Of a stretch of DNA of 64,000 nt, positions 10,728-25,700 are shown in pieces (the first letter of the stretch is position 1; each line of letters starts with the position of its first letter). Made by a program: the position numbers and the translations under genes. Under the pieces are notes generated by a model. It was not told where the DNA came from. It searched no databases and saw only the letters and a program-made list of their open reading frames with translations. The stretch spans positions 1 to 64,000 of the forward strand of contig JAYKYS010000128.1 of assembly GCA_036924285.1 (NCBI GenBank), written 5' to 3'. The DNA is from Asterella californica (Eukaryota > Streptophyta > Marchantiopsida > Marchantiales > Aytoniaceae).

Positions 10728-13700
10728 TCAAACACAAACAAGATCATTTGCGCTGCCGTATGCACAATTTGTATGCACAACAACAACACACTGAAGACTG
10801 AGCAGTGCAAAGAATGTCCACATGCTGGCTTGTGCACAAAACAGACTCAACAGTGAACGTGACCTTGACAAGCAGTGAACGTCAGCCAACACAGGGACAT
10901 CAGTCACAGGCACACCAGATTGGGCAACAGCATGGGGGGATTGGGCAACAGCAAGGAGGGCCAGTGCACATGACAAGGTGAAAACAAGGAGCCATGTCCA
11001 CCTGTGGCGAGGGGGGTTTCCAGCAGGGGCTTGGGGCATTGCCGGCATGGGGGCTGCAGCTGGCGGCCCTGTCCCACTGCTGTCCTGGGCATTAGGCTGT
11101 GTTAGGCTGATAGCATGCCTGATGAAAGCCCTAGAGGGTCTTGCTGGCCGCCGCATCTCACCAAGGCTGCGCTTTGGGGAGGCTGGGGAGCACTCGCCAT
11201 AGCTGCTGAGTTCTGAGCTGCTGAGTCTTGAGCTGCTGAGTCTTGAGCTGCAAAAACTTGGGCTTCCGAGTCCTGAGCAGCTGAGGCATGAGCTGCTGAT
11301 GCTTCAGGCACAGGGAGGGCCCCGGGGCTGCTCAGCTCACGTGAGGCCTGAGCTTGCGATTCCTCTGTCTGCTGCTCTGACTGCTCAGACTCCATGCCAA
11401 ATGCCTCATTCTCATGTGATTCATCAGCATGAGTGTCAAACGCCTGCTCAGCATCAGCTTGACCCTCAGCCTGTGTGACGTCATCCAGGTCGGATGATGC
11501 TGTTGATCCAGCCTCGCTGCCTATTTCTTCCTCCCCTGCTGGCTGCTGTGCTGAGCTCACCAGCCCATCTTCAGATTTAGTGTCTGTCTGTACGGCTGTG
11601 GCAGCCTCAAAGACATCATCGTCGTAAGCATCGTTGTCACCAACCAGGTCACTGATGGCAGCCTGGTTGCCAGCAAGGCTTGCTGGAGCTGATGCGTCAT
11701 GCAAGATAAAGGCAGCAGTTGCTGTAGCAGCTGCAGCAACAGCCAGCTGCATTGCTACAGGACTTGAAGGCCTCTCTGGCATGACTACGCCACTTTCCTC
11801 AGCAGCTGCTGTGTCAGCTTCCTCAGCAGCTTCAAATGTGTCTGCCTCATAGATGCTGTCCGATGGAACGTCAGAGCTTACAGCAGCTGCTTTAACAGCT
11901 TCCACAGCAGGCACAAGGTCCATGTCATCAAATGTGTCATCCTCATACGAATCACTTAGAGCGGGCTCTGACTCATCACGTGGGTCTGGCATAGCACCCT
12001 CAGCAGGCTCGGCATCTTCTTGGGGAACCAAGCCTGACATCTCTGCATCCGAGTTCAGCATAGCATGCTCAGCAGGCTCAGTGTCTTGAGATGGAGCAAA
12101 GCTAGACATCTCTGCGTCCACCTTCAAGATGGCTGCAATTCCAGATGTGGCAGCAAACTGGTCTGCATGCTGATTGCGAAATGACAGCTCTACTGAGCTC
12201 TACTGCTGACTGCTGCACAAAGGCGCCAGCAGAAGAAGATGCGATCTCAGCAGCAGCAGCATCAGGCTGTGCTGCCTCAGCCACAGCTGACAAGGCTAGA
12301 TCTGACGTTACATCAGCAGCATCTGCAGTGACATGTGAAGGTTGGACATCGTCGCTGCGCTTGTGATGTGACTCATCTGTCGAAGCTGCCGCTGCAATCA
12401 AGCCAGACATTTCGTCGTTCACGCCAAGCGCGTCAACTTGGCTGATTGCCACGGAAGATGATGCTGGAGCATAGGAAAGTGCTTGGACTGCTGCAGAGAC
12501 GGTAGAGGAGGCTAGATCTGCTACTATGTCATCAACATCTGCTGTGAGGCGTGATGACTGCATTCCCTGGCTTTGCAGCTTCTGAGCAGCTGTCAGCTTG
12601 GCCACATCCTCTGCTCTTTCATGTGGGTCTGGCATAGCATGCGCAGCAGGCTCAGCATCTTCAGGGGGAGCCAAGCCAGACATCTCTGCATCCAAATTCA
12701 GCATAGCATGCTCAGCAGGCTCAGCGTCTTCGGACGGAACCAAGCCAGACCTCTCTGCGTCCAGATTCAGCATTGTAGGAAGCTGCTCTTGGGAGACACT
12801 GGAGGGCTCAGGCTTTGTGGTGCGGGCCCCAGCTTGATCAGCAGGCATGTCTGCTGCTGCTTCAATGAGCCCAGCCAGCTCATCATCCAGGTGCAGCATG
12901 GCACGCTCACCAGGCTCATCAACAGCAGGAGGAAGCCAGAACAGACCAGACCAACTCTGTTCTGTTACGCTCTGCTCTGCCTCATCTGCGGAAGGAAGCC
13001 ACTTGAAATCGACATCCTCAGTAAGGGCAGCCAGTGCAGTATAGTACCAGTCAGCTGGTCACCAATGCAGTTTTGAGTGAGCACAGGTTGTGATAGACGG
13101 GAAAATCAAGGGAGCAAAAGTACTTGCAAGGCAAGGAAAAACAAGTATGATATCATCACGCTGCAATGCGGCGCAAGCTCACAGGCAACAGACAGCAAAG
13201 CACAGCGGAGCAGAGCAGAGCAGAGCAATACACAGCACAACAATGCACAGCACAGCACAGCAGAGCAATAGGCCAGCTGTGCTGCAGCACAACACACAGC
13301 CAATGCATCTGCTGATGCATTGGCTGTGCAAGTGAAACCTCACCTGCCACCGGTGAGGCTGGCTCAGACTTAGTGGGGTGCGCCCCGGCGTGATCGACAG
13401 GCATGTCTGCTGCCTCAATCAGGCCAGCCATTTCATCATCCAAGCGTAGCATGGCTCCTGCGCTGACTTGAGCATGGCTTGGCATAACCATCTTCGATCT
13501 ACTGTGCTCTGCCACAGATGCAGACTCTGGCATGTTGACATCTGCCCCTGTGAGTACAGTCAACGCAGTCTTACTATCTGCTGTCAGCTGCATCGAGATC
13601 CAAACAAAACTCATTTCAGGCTGCCTTGTGATGTACAGCAATGCCGAGGGCCAACAGCACAAGAGATGCATGTCATCAGACGTCGGCAGAGCAAAGCTAA

Positions 13701-16700
13701 CATCATCGTGCTGTACGCACTCTCATACAGCACAGCACAGCACAGCACAGCACAGCACAGCACAGCACAGCACAGCACAGCACATGGCCACCAAAGCAGT
13801 ATCTGACTTAAGTTTGGTCATGAAGTCTGACCTGGAACTGGCGGAGGTGGCCCAGGTGTTGCGGTGTGCATCCCATGTTGATCAGCAGATGTGTCTGCTG
13901 CTTTGATCAGGCCAACCAGCTCATCATCCAGGTGCAGCATGTCACGCTTACGAGGCTCAGCATCAGCTGGAGGAAGCCAGAACAGACCAGGCCAACTCTG
14001 TTTCGAGTCACTCTCATCTGCAGCAGGTGCAAAAGGCAGCATGTTATTTCAACATCCTGTGCAAGTACAGTGTGGGCAACCCAACAGTGACATCACCTGT
14101 CAGCTGTGAACGTGTGGCAGCTTGAGTTAGAAGGGCTTGCCAAGGACAGTGGCAGCTACGGGTGACAGCTCTGCATGGCTGAGGCATTACATGCAAGGGA
14201 TGGCAACACAAATACGGCTTTGCCATGCTACAGAAATGGCAATGCAGACCCACACACAGCACACCACTGCTCTTGGCCAACTGTGCAGCAGCAGAGATGC
14301 TATACGTAGACGGAGCTCACCTGCCAATAGTGAAGCTAAGTCAGGCGTTGTGGTGTGGGCCCCGGCTTGATCAGCAGGCATGTCTGCTGCTTCAATCAGG
14401 CCAGCCAGTTCATCATCCAAATGCAGCATGGTATATTCAGCATTTTCAGACGGAACCAAGCCAGTCATCCCTGCATCCAGGTCCAGCACAACATCAGCAT
14501 TGACATGACCACAACTTCGCACAGTCTGATCTCAGTCAGTTTGATCAACCACAGGTGCAGACCCTGAAGATTTCTTTCTCTCTGCTGCCAGCTGGTATGC
14601 TGAGCACGGCCTGTCATCAACAAGACTTTTGAGAACTGGCAGCACTGCAGAGGCATATAATTTTTTTGGCAGTGCCAATGGTTGGACCATCTTGCAAGTG
14701 CAGTACGGCCGCCCAGCACATCATGGGGCGTTGCCGCAGAGCACAGCACAGGGCATGACCGTAACAACAAGCATAAGTACCAATGACCTGTAACAAAATG
14801 CTAACAAAGGCATGGCACATTCAGCGCATTGGCTAGCGAACTATAAACCCTGAAACCCTAAACCCTAAATACAGTAGCAGCAGACTCGCTGTGCACAAAT
14901 AAATGTTCACCTGGCACGAATACAGCTGGCTCAGGCTTTGCACTGTGTGTTCCATCTTGGCCAGTAAGCGTGTCTGCTGCTTCAATCAGGCCAGCCAGTT
15001 CATCATCCAAGTGCAGCATGATGTGCTCAGCAGGCTCATCATTTGAAGGTGGAATCCACAACAGACTGTGCCAGGTCTGGTCTGAGTCACTCTGCTCGGC
15101 CTCATCTGCCAAAAACAGCATGTTGGCTTCATCAGCCTCTGTCAAGCACAGCAATGCAGTAGCGGCATCTGCCGTCAAGCTGGTGTGAATGACAGATTGT
15201 GTAACGGGGTGTGATAGACAGGAGTGCCAAGGGATGGTCAGCACTGCAGTTCCATGACAGCAGATACAGGACAGCAAACCTGAACATTCTGCTACCGTGT
15301 TACAACAATGCCTAGCAGACACAAAAGCAGAGCACAGTACGTGCCATGTTACTACGCATCAGCAGACACTCTATGCGCAGCTGACCTGGCACTGGTGAGA
15401 CTGGCTCAGGCTTTGTCGTGTTTGTCCTGTCACGACCAGCAGGCGTGTCTGCTGCTTCAACCAGGCCAGCAATTTCATCATCCAGGTGCAGCATGTTGCG
15501 CTCAGCATCTTCAGGCGCAGCCAAGCCAGCATAGCTCAGCCCAGTCTGTTCTGAGTCACTCTGCTCTGCCACATGTGCACCGGCTGTATCAGCCTCTGTA
15601 CGCAGCCAATGCAGTGTTGAAACCTGCTGTAGCTAGCATTCAGTGGCAAACCCAATGAGCATGGCTTGTGAAGAGTCAGGGAACAATAGCACTGCACAGG
15701 CATGACATCAAGGTGCAGGTCAGGGCAGAGCAAAGCTGATCTCACCATGTCGTGTCGCAGCACAGGCTCAAGGCGTTGCACAGCACAGCACAGCACAGCA
15801 CAGCACAGACAGCACAGCACAGCAACACAGCACAGCACAGCCCAGCCCAGCACAGCACAGCACAGCACAGCACAGCACAGCACAGCACAGCACAGCACAG
15901 CACAGCACAGCACAGCACAGCACAGCACAGCACAGCACAGCACAGCACAGCACAGCACAGTGCCAACAGCGCAGCCATTTTACTGCGCACAAGTGAGCCC
16001 TCACCCGGCACTGAAGAAGCTGCCTCAGGCCTGGTGATACGTGCGACAGGTTGACCAGCAGGCACGTCTGCTGCTTCAAGCAGGCCAACCATTTCATCAT
16101 CCAGGTACAGCATGTCACGCTCACTAGGCTCATCATCAGCGGGCGGAAGCCAGAACAGACCAGGCCAACTCTGTTGTGAGTCAGCTTGCTGAGGATCATC
16201 TGCACAAGGCAGCACGTTGGCGTCATTAGCCTCTGAAGTGAAGTGCAGTGTTGAGATCTGCTGTCAGTAGCAACAATCGGCAACTGGATCCAGTACAGCA
16301 TATGCAACAAGCAAGGTCAACAAGGGGTGACAGGATGTGCGAGGCAAAGCAAATCAGATACCATGCTGTGATTCAACATGGCTTCATGAGCAGCACAGCA
16401 CAGCACAGCACAACACAGCACAGCACAGCACATGACTGACAACGCAGCACAACAACAAAAGCCAACAATGCAGCAACCAACCTGGCCTCCACATTTGAAG
16501 CCTCACCTGACACTGACAATGCCGGCTCAGGCTTGGTGGTGCGGGCCCCAGCTTGATCAGCAGGCACTTTTGCCGCTTCAATCAGGCCAGCGAGTTCATC
16601 ATCCAACTGCAACATCCTGTGCTTATCATCTTCAGGCAGTGCCAAGTCTGCTGTCCCTGCGTCTACATCCAGCACTACATCAGCACTGCCGAGATTATAA

Positions 16701-19700
16701 GCTTGCCCTGGTCTTTTTGATTCCTTTAAACAGCTCTGCCATGGGTGCAGACCTCAGCAGGTTGGCTCCAAGTTTTGTAAGTACAGCTGCTTCACTACAC
16801 ACATATGCTGCTGGTTGCATCGCGTAGAGTCAAAACGCTTTGTGACATAGAGCCATAATCAGCGTTGCAGAGGCATGGTCAAAACAGCAGACCACTGGTT
16901 TGGCTCTACAGAATCCTGACCTGGCACTGATAAGGCTGCCTCAGGCTTTGTGGTGTGCGCTCCATCCTGACCAGCAGGCGTGTCTGCTGCTTCGAGCAGG
17001 CCAGCCAATTCATCATCCAGGTGCAGCATGTCACGCTTAGCAGGCTCATCATCAGCAGGCGGAAGCCAGAACAAACCAGGCCTCTGTTCTGAGTCAGCCT
17101 GCTCAGCATCATCTGCAGCAGGCAGCACTTTGACACCATCAGCCTCTGACTCAGAAGTGAAGTGCAGTGTTTAGCAAATCTGCTGTCAGTAGCAATAATT
17201 GGCAGCTGGATTTAGCACAGCTTGTGCAACAAGCAAGGGCAGCAAGGGGTGACAGGACATGCAAGGCAGAGCAAAACAGATACGATGCTGCAATGCACCA
17301 CAGCTTGACAAGCAGTGCAGCACAGCACAGCACAGCACAGCACAGCACAGCACAGCACAGCACAGCACAGCACAGCGCAGGGTAGTGCTATACAGCACAA
17401 AACCAACAATGCAGCACCACAACAAAATGCCAACAGTGTAGCAGCCGACTTGGTCTCCACAAATGAGGCCTACCAGGCACTGGCGGGACTGGCTCAGGCT
17501 TTGTGGTATGCGCTCCAGCTTGATCAGCAGCCATATCTGCTGCTTCAATCAGGCCAGCGATTTCATCATCCAAGTGCAGGATCCCATGCTTTGCATCTTC
17601 AGGCAGAACCAAGCCTGCTGTACCTGCATGCAGATCCAGCACAAGATTTAGCACTGCCTTGAACACTTCTGAGACCATGAGGGTGACTTCACTAGTAATC
17701 ACTTCTACAGCTTGGCCTGGTCAGTGTTGATTCTCTTACACGGCTCTACCACGGGTGCAGACCTCAGCAGGTTGGCTTCAAGATCTGTAAGTACAGCTGC
17801 TTCACCACACACATATGCTGCTGGTTCTATCGCATAGATTCAAAACACTTTGTGACATAGAGCCATAACCAGCATTGCAGAGGCATGGTCAAAACAGCAG
17901 ACTACTGGTTTGGCTCTACAGAACCCTGACCTGGCACTGATGAGGCTGGCTCAGGCTTTGTGGTGTGCGCTCCATCCTGACCAGCAGACGTGTCTGCTGC
18001 TTTGATCAGGCCAGCAATTTCATCATCCAGGTGCAGCATGTCACGCTCAGCAGGCTCATCAGCAGGCGGAAGCCAGAACAAACCAGGCCAACTCTGTTCT
18101 GAGTCAGCCTGCTCAGGATCATCTGCAGAAGGCAGCACTTTGGCGCCATCAGCCTCTGACTCAGAAGCGAAGTGCAGTGTTAAAATCTGCTGTCAGTAGC
18201 AACGATTGGCAGCTGGATTTGCCACAGCTTGTGCAACAAGCAAGGGCAACAAGGGGTGACAGGACATGCGAGGCAGAGCAAAACAGATACAATGCTGCAA
18301 TGCACCACAGCTTGACAAGCAGTGCAACACAGCACAGCACAGCACATCGCAGGGTAGTGCTATACAGCACAAAACCAACAATGCAGCACCACAACAAAAT
18401 GCCAACAGTGTAGCAGCCGACTTGGTCTCCACATATGAGGCCTACCAGGCACTGGTGGGACTGGCTCAGGCTTTGTGGTGTGCGCCCCAGCTTGATCAGC
18501 AGCCATATCTGCTGCTTCAATCAGGCCAGCAATTTCATCATTCAAGTGCAGCATCCTATGCTTTGCATCTTCAGGCAGAACCAAGCCTGCTGTACCTGCA
18601 TGCAGATCCAGCACAAGATCTAGCACTGCAGTGAACACTTCTGAGAACATGAAGATGACTTCACTAGTAATCACTTCTGCAGCTTGGCCAGGTCAATGTT
18701 GATTCCTTTCTCTGCCACAGGTGCAGACTGCAGCAGGTTGGCTTCAATAGAGCTTACAGCCACAGCTGCTTCACTATACATGTATGCTCTCAGTCACAGT
18801 GCATAGAGTCAGAAAGCCTTGTGACAAGAGCCATAATTGGCATTGCAGAGGCATGGTCGCCACAGCAGACTATTGGCTTTGCTCAGCTGAATCCTCACCT
18901 GGCAGCAATGGGGCTGGCTTTATGGTGTGCGTCCCATTCTGACCAGCAGGCGTGTCTGCTGCTTCAAGCAGGCCAGCCAGCTCCTCATCCAGGTGCAGCA
19001 TTGCACGCTCACCAGGCTCATCAGCGGGAGGCAGCCAGAATAGACCGGGCCAACTCTGGGTTGAATCAGTCTCCTCTGCAGAAGCCAGCATTTTGGGTTC
19101 ACCAACAGAGCAGTGCAATGTGAAAGTCACCTATCAGCTGATGACCAATGGCTTTGAGAGTCAGCATGACCTCTGACAAGCGGAGATGTCAGTGAATGAC
19201 AGCACGTGCAAGACAGAAAAGGACAGATGTTACGCCTTTGTACTGCAGCGCCAGCTTATACACACTGCATTTCGCTGCACAGCACAGCAGAGGCCAAGGC
19301 CACAGTGAATGCAACAAAGATTGCAGCAGCCAACCTACTCTGTACACCTGGGTGCTCACCTGTCACTGGTGAGACTGGCTCAGGCTTTGTGGGATGTGCC
19401 CCATCGTGAGCAGCAGGTGTGTCTGCTGCTTCAATCAGGCCAGACACTTCATCGTCCATGCACAGCATGATACTCTGCTCTAAATCTCGTTCCTTTGCCA
19501 AAGGCACGGAGCCCGCCATTTCGGCTGCATCAGCTCCTGCAAATGCAGCCACTGCAATGTTGAAAGGCTGCAGCTGATAATATCTCACAGGCCATGTGTG
19601 AAGGTATGGCAGCACTGCAGAGACACATCATCAGCTGCAGGGCAGAGCGAAGCTACTCTCATCAGGCTGCAGTGCAGCATATACTCATGACCCAGCACAA

Positions 19701-22700
19701 CACGGCTCAGCACAGCACAGCATAGCACGGCTCAGCACAACACGGCTCAGCACAGCACAGCACAACACGGCTCAGCACAGCACAGCACAACACGGCTCAG
19801 CACAGCACAGCGCAGCGCAGCACAGCACAGCACAGCACATGGCCAACAATGTAGCAGCCAAATTGCCATGCACCACAAAACTGTCACCTGGCACTGATGA
19901 AGCTGCCTCAGGCTTTGCGCTGTGTGCTACATGCTGATCAGCAGACATACCAGCTGCTTCAACAAGGCCAGCCAGTTCATCATCCAGGTGCAGCATGTCA
20001 CGCTCACAAGGCGCATCAACAGCGGGCGGCAGCCAGAACAGACCAGGCCAGCTCTGCTCAACATCGCTCTCCTCTGCAGCAACTGCCAAGCGCTGCATGT
20101 TAGCTGCATCAGCTGCTGCATAGGCTTTGCAGCATGCACATTGAGTCTTGATCGATGGCATCTTGGATTGGACAGCTTGTGATAGACAGGATGGAGAAAG
20201 CATGGCCAGCAATGGCTCGTCAAGAGAAGCAGAGTAAAGCAAGGCTGACGGCACTGTGCTGCTAGCGACCAACAGGCACAGTACAAGCTATGCACAACTC
20301 GAGTCTCACCTGGCACTAACGAGGCTGCCTCGGGCTTTGAGCTGTGAATCCTGTCTTGGCCAGAAGGCATGTCTGCTGCTTCAATCAGGCCAGCCAATTC
20401 ATCATCCAAGTGCAGCATGACATGCTCACCAGATGCAGCCAAGCCAGCTGTCTCTGCAACCATATTCAGCATGACATCAGCGTTGTCATGAAGATAGTCT
20501 ACCTATGAGTCAGCTCTGCTCTGCCACAAGTGCTAACAACAGCAACTTGGCAGCCCGTGTAAGTTCAATTGGAGCACACTTGACAAAGGGTGGTGAAGCT
20601 CATGCTGAAACTTGCCAAGTAGCTTAACACTACAGCTCTGCTGTCAGGTGATATGGTATAGCAAGCTGCTGATGGTAGACACCATGAGTGTCAAGAAGGG
20701 ACAGCACTGCAGAGGCGCAGCTACAGCCACAAGGTTGAACAGATATGGGTTTGCCCTACTGCAACACGGTGAAGCCCATAGGCACAGCATGAGACAGTGC
20801 AGTCGAGCTGCGCACAGCATATGGTCCATTGCTGCATGATGGAATAGAGCACGGCGTGGCACAACATGGCGCAGCACGGTACAGCACAGCACAGCACTAA
20901 ACAGAGCAGCAACAATATTTTGCAATGTCATAACATGCCAAATGAGCGCATGGTGATCTTGCAGGAATGGCTGATGGACCCAGCAGCAGCAGGCTGCTGT
21001 GTGCGAGTGAATCCTCACCTGCCACTGATACATCTGGCTCAGGCGTTGTGATGTGTGTCCTGGCTTGGCCAGCAGGCACATCTGTGGCTTCAAGCAGGCC
21101 AGCCAGCTCATCATCCAGGTGCAGCATGTCACGCTCATTGGGCCCATCATCAACAGGAGGAAGCCAGAACAAACCAGGCCAACTCTGTCCCAGATCACTC
21201 TGTTCTGCTTCATCTACAGGAGGCAGCATGTCAGCTACATCAGCCTTTGTAAAGGCAGTGCAGTCTTGACCGATCACCAACTGTAACTTGCTATGACAGG
21301 TTGTGCTACACAGGAGCATCACGAGTTGAGAGGTTGGCAGAAGCCCATCGACACTCTCAGAGCAAACCAAAATGACTATGACCTAAGCATGCTGCAAAAG
21401 TCTAGTGCAGACCTAGAAGCATAGCTTGATACACATGAGTCGGTGACATGAGTGCAAAACAAAATAAATGTTTGCCAGCTTTGTACATCAATATGCAGCA
21501 GCTTCAACGGTGGCAGGTTGAGTCATCAACAATGGCAGGTTGAGTCATCACACCTTTCAGATTGCACCTGGTATGGAGGTGTTTCAGAAGCAAGGGCAAC
21601 AGCAAAACGGCATTGTTGGTCAAGCTGAAGCACAACCACAAGGTGAGAAGGGCATGTGTTCTTGCAGCATGGTCAGATCATGTCTAAATTGCTCTGCCCT
21701 GTGGTTGACCAGACTTAGTAAGTTGCGCTACAATTCAAAGATAAGTCAAGGCCCAAAGTTAGGTAAGGATACTCCAGCTGATCACCCCAAACTTGGTAGA
21801 TGGGTAGCAGGCATGCTTACAATCATACTGCGACTTGGCTGAGGCCATGCAGTGGCTGTCTTGAGTCTGCTGTACCCGGCAAGGCAGCAGCAGACATCAT
21901 ATGCAAAGCTGCAAGCTCACCAGGCACTAATGAGGCTGTAACAGGCTGTATGCTATGCGCCCCATCTTGACCAGCAGGCGCATCTGCTGCTTCAATGAGG
22001 CCAGCCATTTCATCATCCAGGCGCAACACGTCATGCTCACTGACTTGAGCAAAGCTGGGCTCACTCTGGGCTGAGCTGTTTTGCTCTGCAATTGATGTAG
22101 GTGGCAGGACATGGACTTCAGTAGCCCCTGTGCATGCGGCTACGGAAGCATATGAGGTGATGTGAGCTTTGTTCACGTATCATGTATTGTTTACGTATAC
22201 AACATCTGCTGTTTGCTGGCGTTTCATGGCAGATATGGGTAGCATGGCTTATGGCAGAAGGGGTGTAATGACAGCACTCAGATACACAAAGAGAAATGCA
22301 GGAAGGAATGCATTTCCCATGCAGCATTGCAGTGAGCCGCACAGCGCAGCACAGCACAGCACAGCGCAGCGCAGCACAGCACAGCGCAGCACAGCACAGC
22401 GCAGCACAGCACAGCGCAGCACAGCGCAGCGCAGCACAGCACAGCGCAGCGCAGCACAGCACAGCACAGCACAGCACAGCACAGCACAGCGCAGCACAGC
22501 ACAGCACAGCACAGCACAGCACACTAGAGTAGCGCACAGCCTAAGCAGATTCACGAGCAATAACATTTGGCACGGTAACAGTACGCCAACAAGTACTGTA
22601 ATGGCTGATGGGTATGACAGCAGCAGACTTGCTATGCGCAGCCAAAAGCTCACCTGCCACTGATACAACTGGCTCAGGCTTTGTGCTGTGCGTGCCTGCT

Positions 22701-25700
22701 TGATCAGCAGGCATGTCTGCTGCTTCAATCAGGCCAGCTAGTTCATCATCCAGGTGCAGCATGGCACGCTCACCAAGCTCATCATCAGCAGGAGGAAGCC
22801 AGAACAGGCCAGGCCAACTCTGCGCAACATCAGCCTGCTCTGCCTCATCTGCAAAAGGAAGCATGTTGGCTTCATCAGCCTCTGTACCAGCAGTGCAGAG
22901 AGATATCAGATGTCAGCTGCAGCTTGGTGTTGCACAGTTGATTGTATGAAGCACCGCTGGTTGCTTTATGAGGTGCAACTGCACCTTTTTAGCACTGCTG
23001 AACCAATACAATGCACAACTGAAACCTCACCTGGCAGTGGTGAGGCTGGCTCAGGCTTTGTGGTGTGCCCCCTAGCTTGATCAGCAGGCATGTCTGCTGC
23101 TTCAAGCAGGCCAGCAATTTCGTCATCCAAGTGCAGCATGACATGCCCAGCACTTTCAGATGAAGCTAAGCCAGCTGTCTCTGCATCCAAAACGAGCAGA
23201 ATGTCAGTGCTGACATTCTGACAGCTTCTCAAGTGATGAGTAGCAGTGCTCTCCCGTGGTAGACTCAGACAACGTCAGTGCTGACATGACAACAGCTTGG
23301 CACAGCATGTGATGAGCTGCAATGCTCTATAGACCACTGTGACAAGTGCAGACAGTAGCAAGCTGATGGCCCCTGTAAATGCAGCCAATGCGCTGAGTGA
23401 ACAAAGCCTTGTTAAGCTCGAGCTGTAATTGACAGGCACAGCATGCAATACTGCAGCACAACAGAGGATGGCATGACACAACACAGCAGAAAAATATCAT
23501 GCAAGAGTATGCCAATAAGAGTATGGCGCATCTGCCAAAATGGCTGATGGGCACAACAGCAGGGAACTTGCTGTGCGTAGGCAAAATCTTCACCTGGCAC
23601 TGATACGATTGGCTCAGGCTTTGTGCTGTGTGTCCCGGCTTGATCTCCAGGAATGTCTGCTGCCTCAATGAGGCCAGCCAGTTCATCATCCAGGTGCAGC
23701 AAATTACGCTCAGTGGGCCGACCATCAGCGGGCGGAAGCCAGAAGAGACCAGGCCAACTCTGTTCTACATCAGTCTGCTCTGCCTCATCTGCAACAGGCA
23801 GTATGTCACATCTTCAGCCTCTGTACCGGCACCGCACCGTAACATCAGATTTGAGCTGGAGCTGGATTTGCTTTGTTGGTTGGCTTAACACAGCTTGTGA
23901 AAGACAGCAATGTCGAAAGATGACAGCACTGGACATGCAGGGCAAGGCAGAGCAAGAGCAGTGTAACATGACAATGCTGAACAGGCACAGCACATCAACA
24001 TCCTGCAGCTGACATGCTATGCACCACCTTGGATCCTGACGAGGTGCATCTGGACCTTTCTTAGCACAGCCTGAAGCCTGACCAAGCACAAATGCAACCT
24101 TACAAGGCATATCTGGAGCATACCAGGGACTAATGTGGCTGGCTGAAGCTTTGTGCTGTGAGCTCCAGCTTGATCAGCAGACATGTCTGCCGCTTCGATC
24201 AGGCCAGCAATTTCATCATTAATGTGCAGCATGACATGCTTGGGAGGCTTAATGTCCTCAGATGGAGCCAAGCCAGCCGTCTCTGCATCCGAATCCAGCA
24301 TAACATCAGTGGTGGAATGACAACAGCCTGGCACAGTAAATGATGAGTTGCCTGGCACAGTAGATGATGAGTAGCATTGCTGCACCCACGGTGGTGGACA
24401 CAGACAAGATCTGTGCTGACATGACAACAGCTTGGCACACTACATGACAAGATGCACTGCTCTATGGACAACTGTGACAGACGCAGACGGCAACAAGCTG
24501 ATGGTCCCTGTAAGTACAGCCAATGCACTGAGCCAACAACGGTCTGTCAAGCTTCTGCTGGAATCTACAGGCACCTCATGCAGCATGGCAGCACAGCAGA
24601 AAACGGCACGATCCAACACAGCGCAACAACATCATGGCACAGTATGCCAGTGAACCTATGGTGCATCTGCAACATGGCTGATGTACACATCAACAGCAGA
24701 CTTGCTGTACGCAGCATGAACCTCACCTGCCACTGACGGCTTGATGGGGTGCGCCCCGGCTTGAGCAGCAGGCATGTCTGCTGCTTCAAGCAGGCCAGCC
24801 AGCTCATCATCCAGGTGCAGCATGTCACGATCATCAGGCCCAGCATCAGCGGGTGGAAGCCAGAACAGACCAGGCCAGCTCTGTTGCACATCAGTCTGCT
24901 CTGCCTCATCTGCAGAGGGCAGCGCGTTGGCTTTATCAGCTTATTATAGCGCATTGCAGCGTAAACATCAGCTGCCAGCTGATGACAATTGGATATTGAT
25001 CTGTGCTGTAATAGACACAAGTTCTTTGTCACGACAGCACTGCAGATACATTTCATCAGATGCATGGCAAAGCAGTGTGTGGACGGACCTCAGCATGATA
25101 CAGTGCAGTCAACATCACAGGTACTGCACAGCAAGTGGCCAGCACAGCGCAGCGCTGCACATTACACATGGCCGGCAAGGCAGGAACACAACAAATCCCA
25201 GACTGCAGCAGCCAATCAGCTCTACCCAAACCCCCACCTTGTGCTGGTGGGATCGCACCAGGCTTTGTGGCATGCTTGTCATGATCGACAGGCATGTCTG
25301 CTGCTTCAACCAGCCCAGCAATTTCTGCATCGAGACCCAGCATGACACCAGCTTCGGCTCGAGCAGGGCCTGGCACAGTCTGTTCTGAATCACTCTGCCC
25401 TGTTACAAATGCAGGAGGCGGCATATCAGCTGCATCAGCCTCTGCAAGTACAGTCAGCACAGCAGTTGACATCTGCTGTCGACTGAAACCAGTGTTTGTT
25501 TGCAAGTCATGTCAGCAGGCTTGTGATACACAGGAGTGCCAATGGACAAAAGCATTGCAGAGGCGTGTCAACAGATGCAGCGCAGGATGGAGCAGGGCTG
25601 AACTCAGCATGGCACAGCGCAGCGGAGCACAGCATGGCACAGCACAACACAGCACGGCACACCACGACACAGCACAGCACAGCACAGCACGGCACAGCAA

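Noticed and set aside
15742..16310. Long open frames rich in CAVLC or QHSTA across CAGCA arrays, also at 13.2, 17.3, 19.7, 22.4, 25.6, 27.2 and 28.4 kb
   Set aside because: A five-base repeat without stop triplets keeps every frame open. The frames only join real exons to intron repeats, and exon edges with conserved phases lie outside the arrays.
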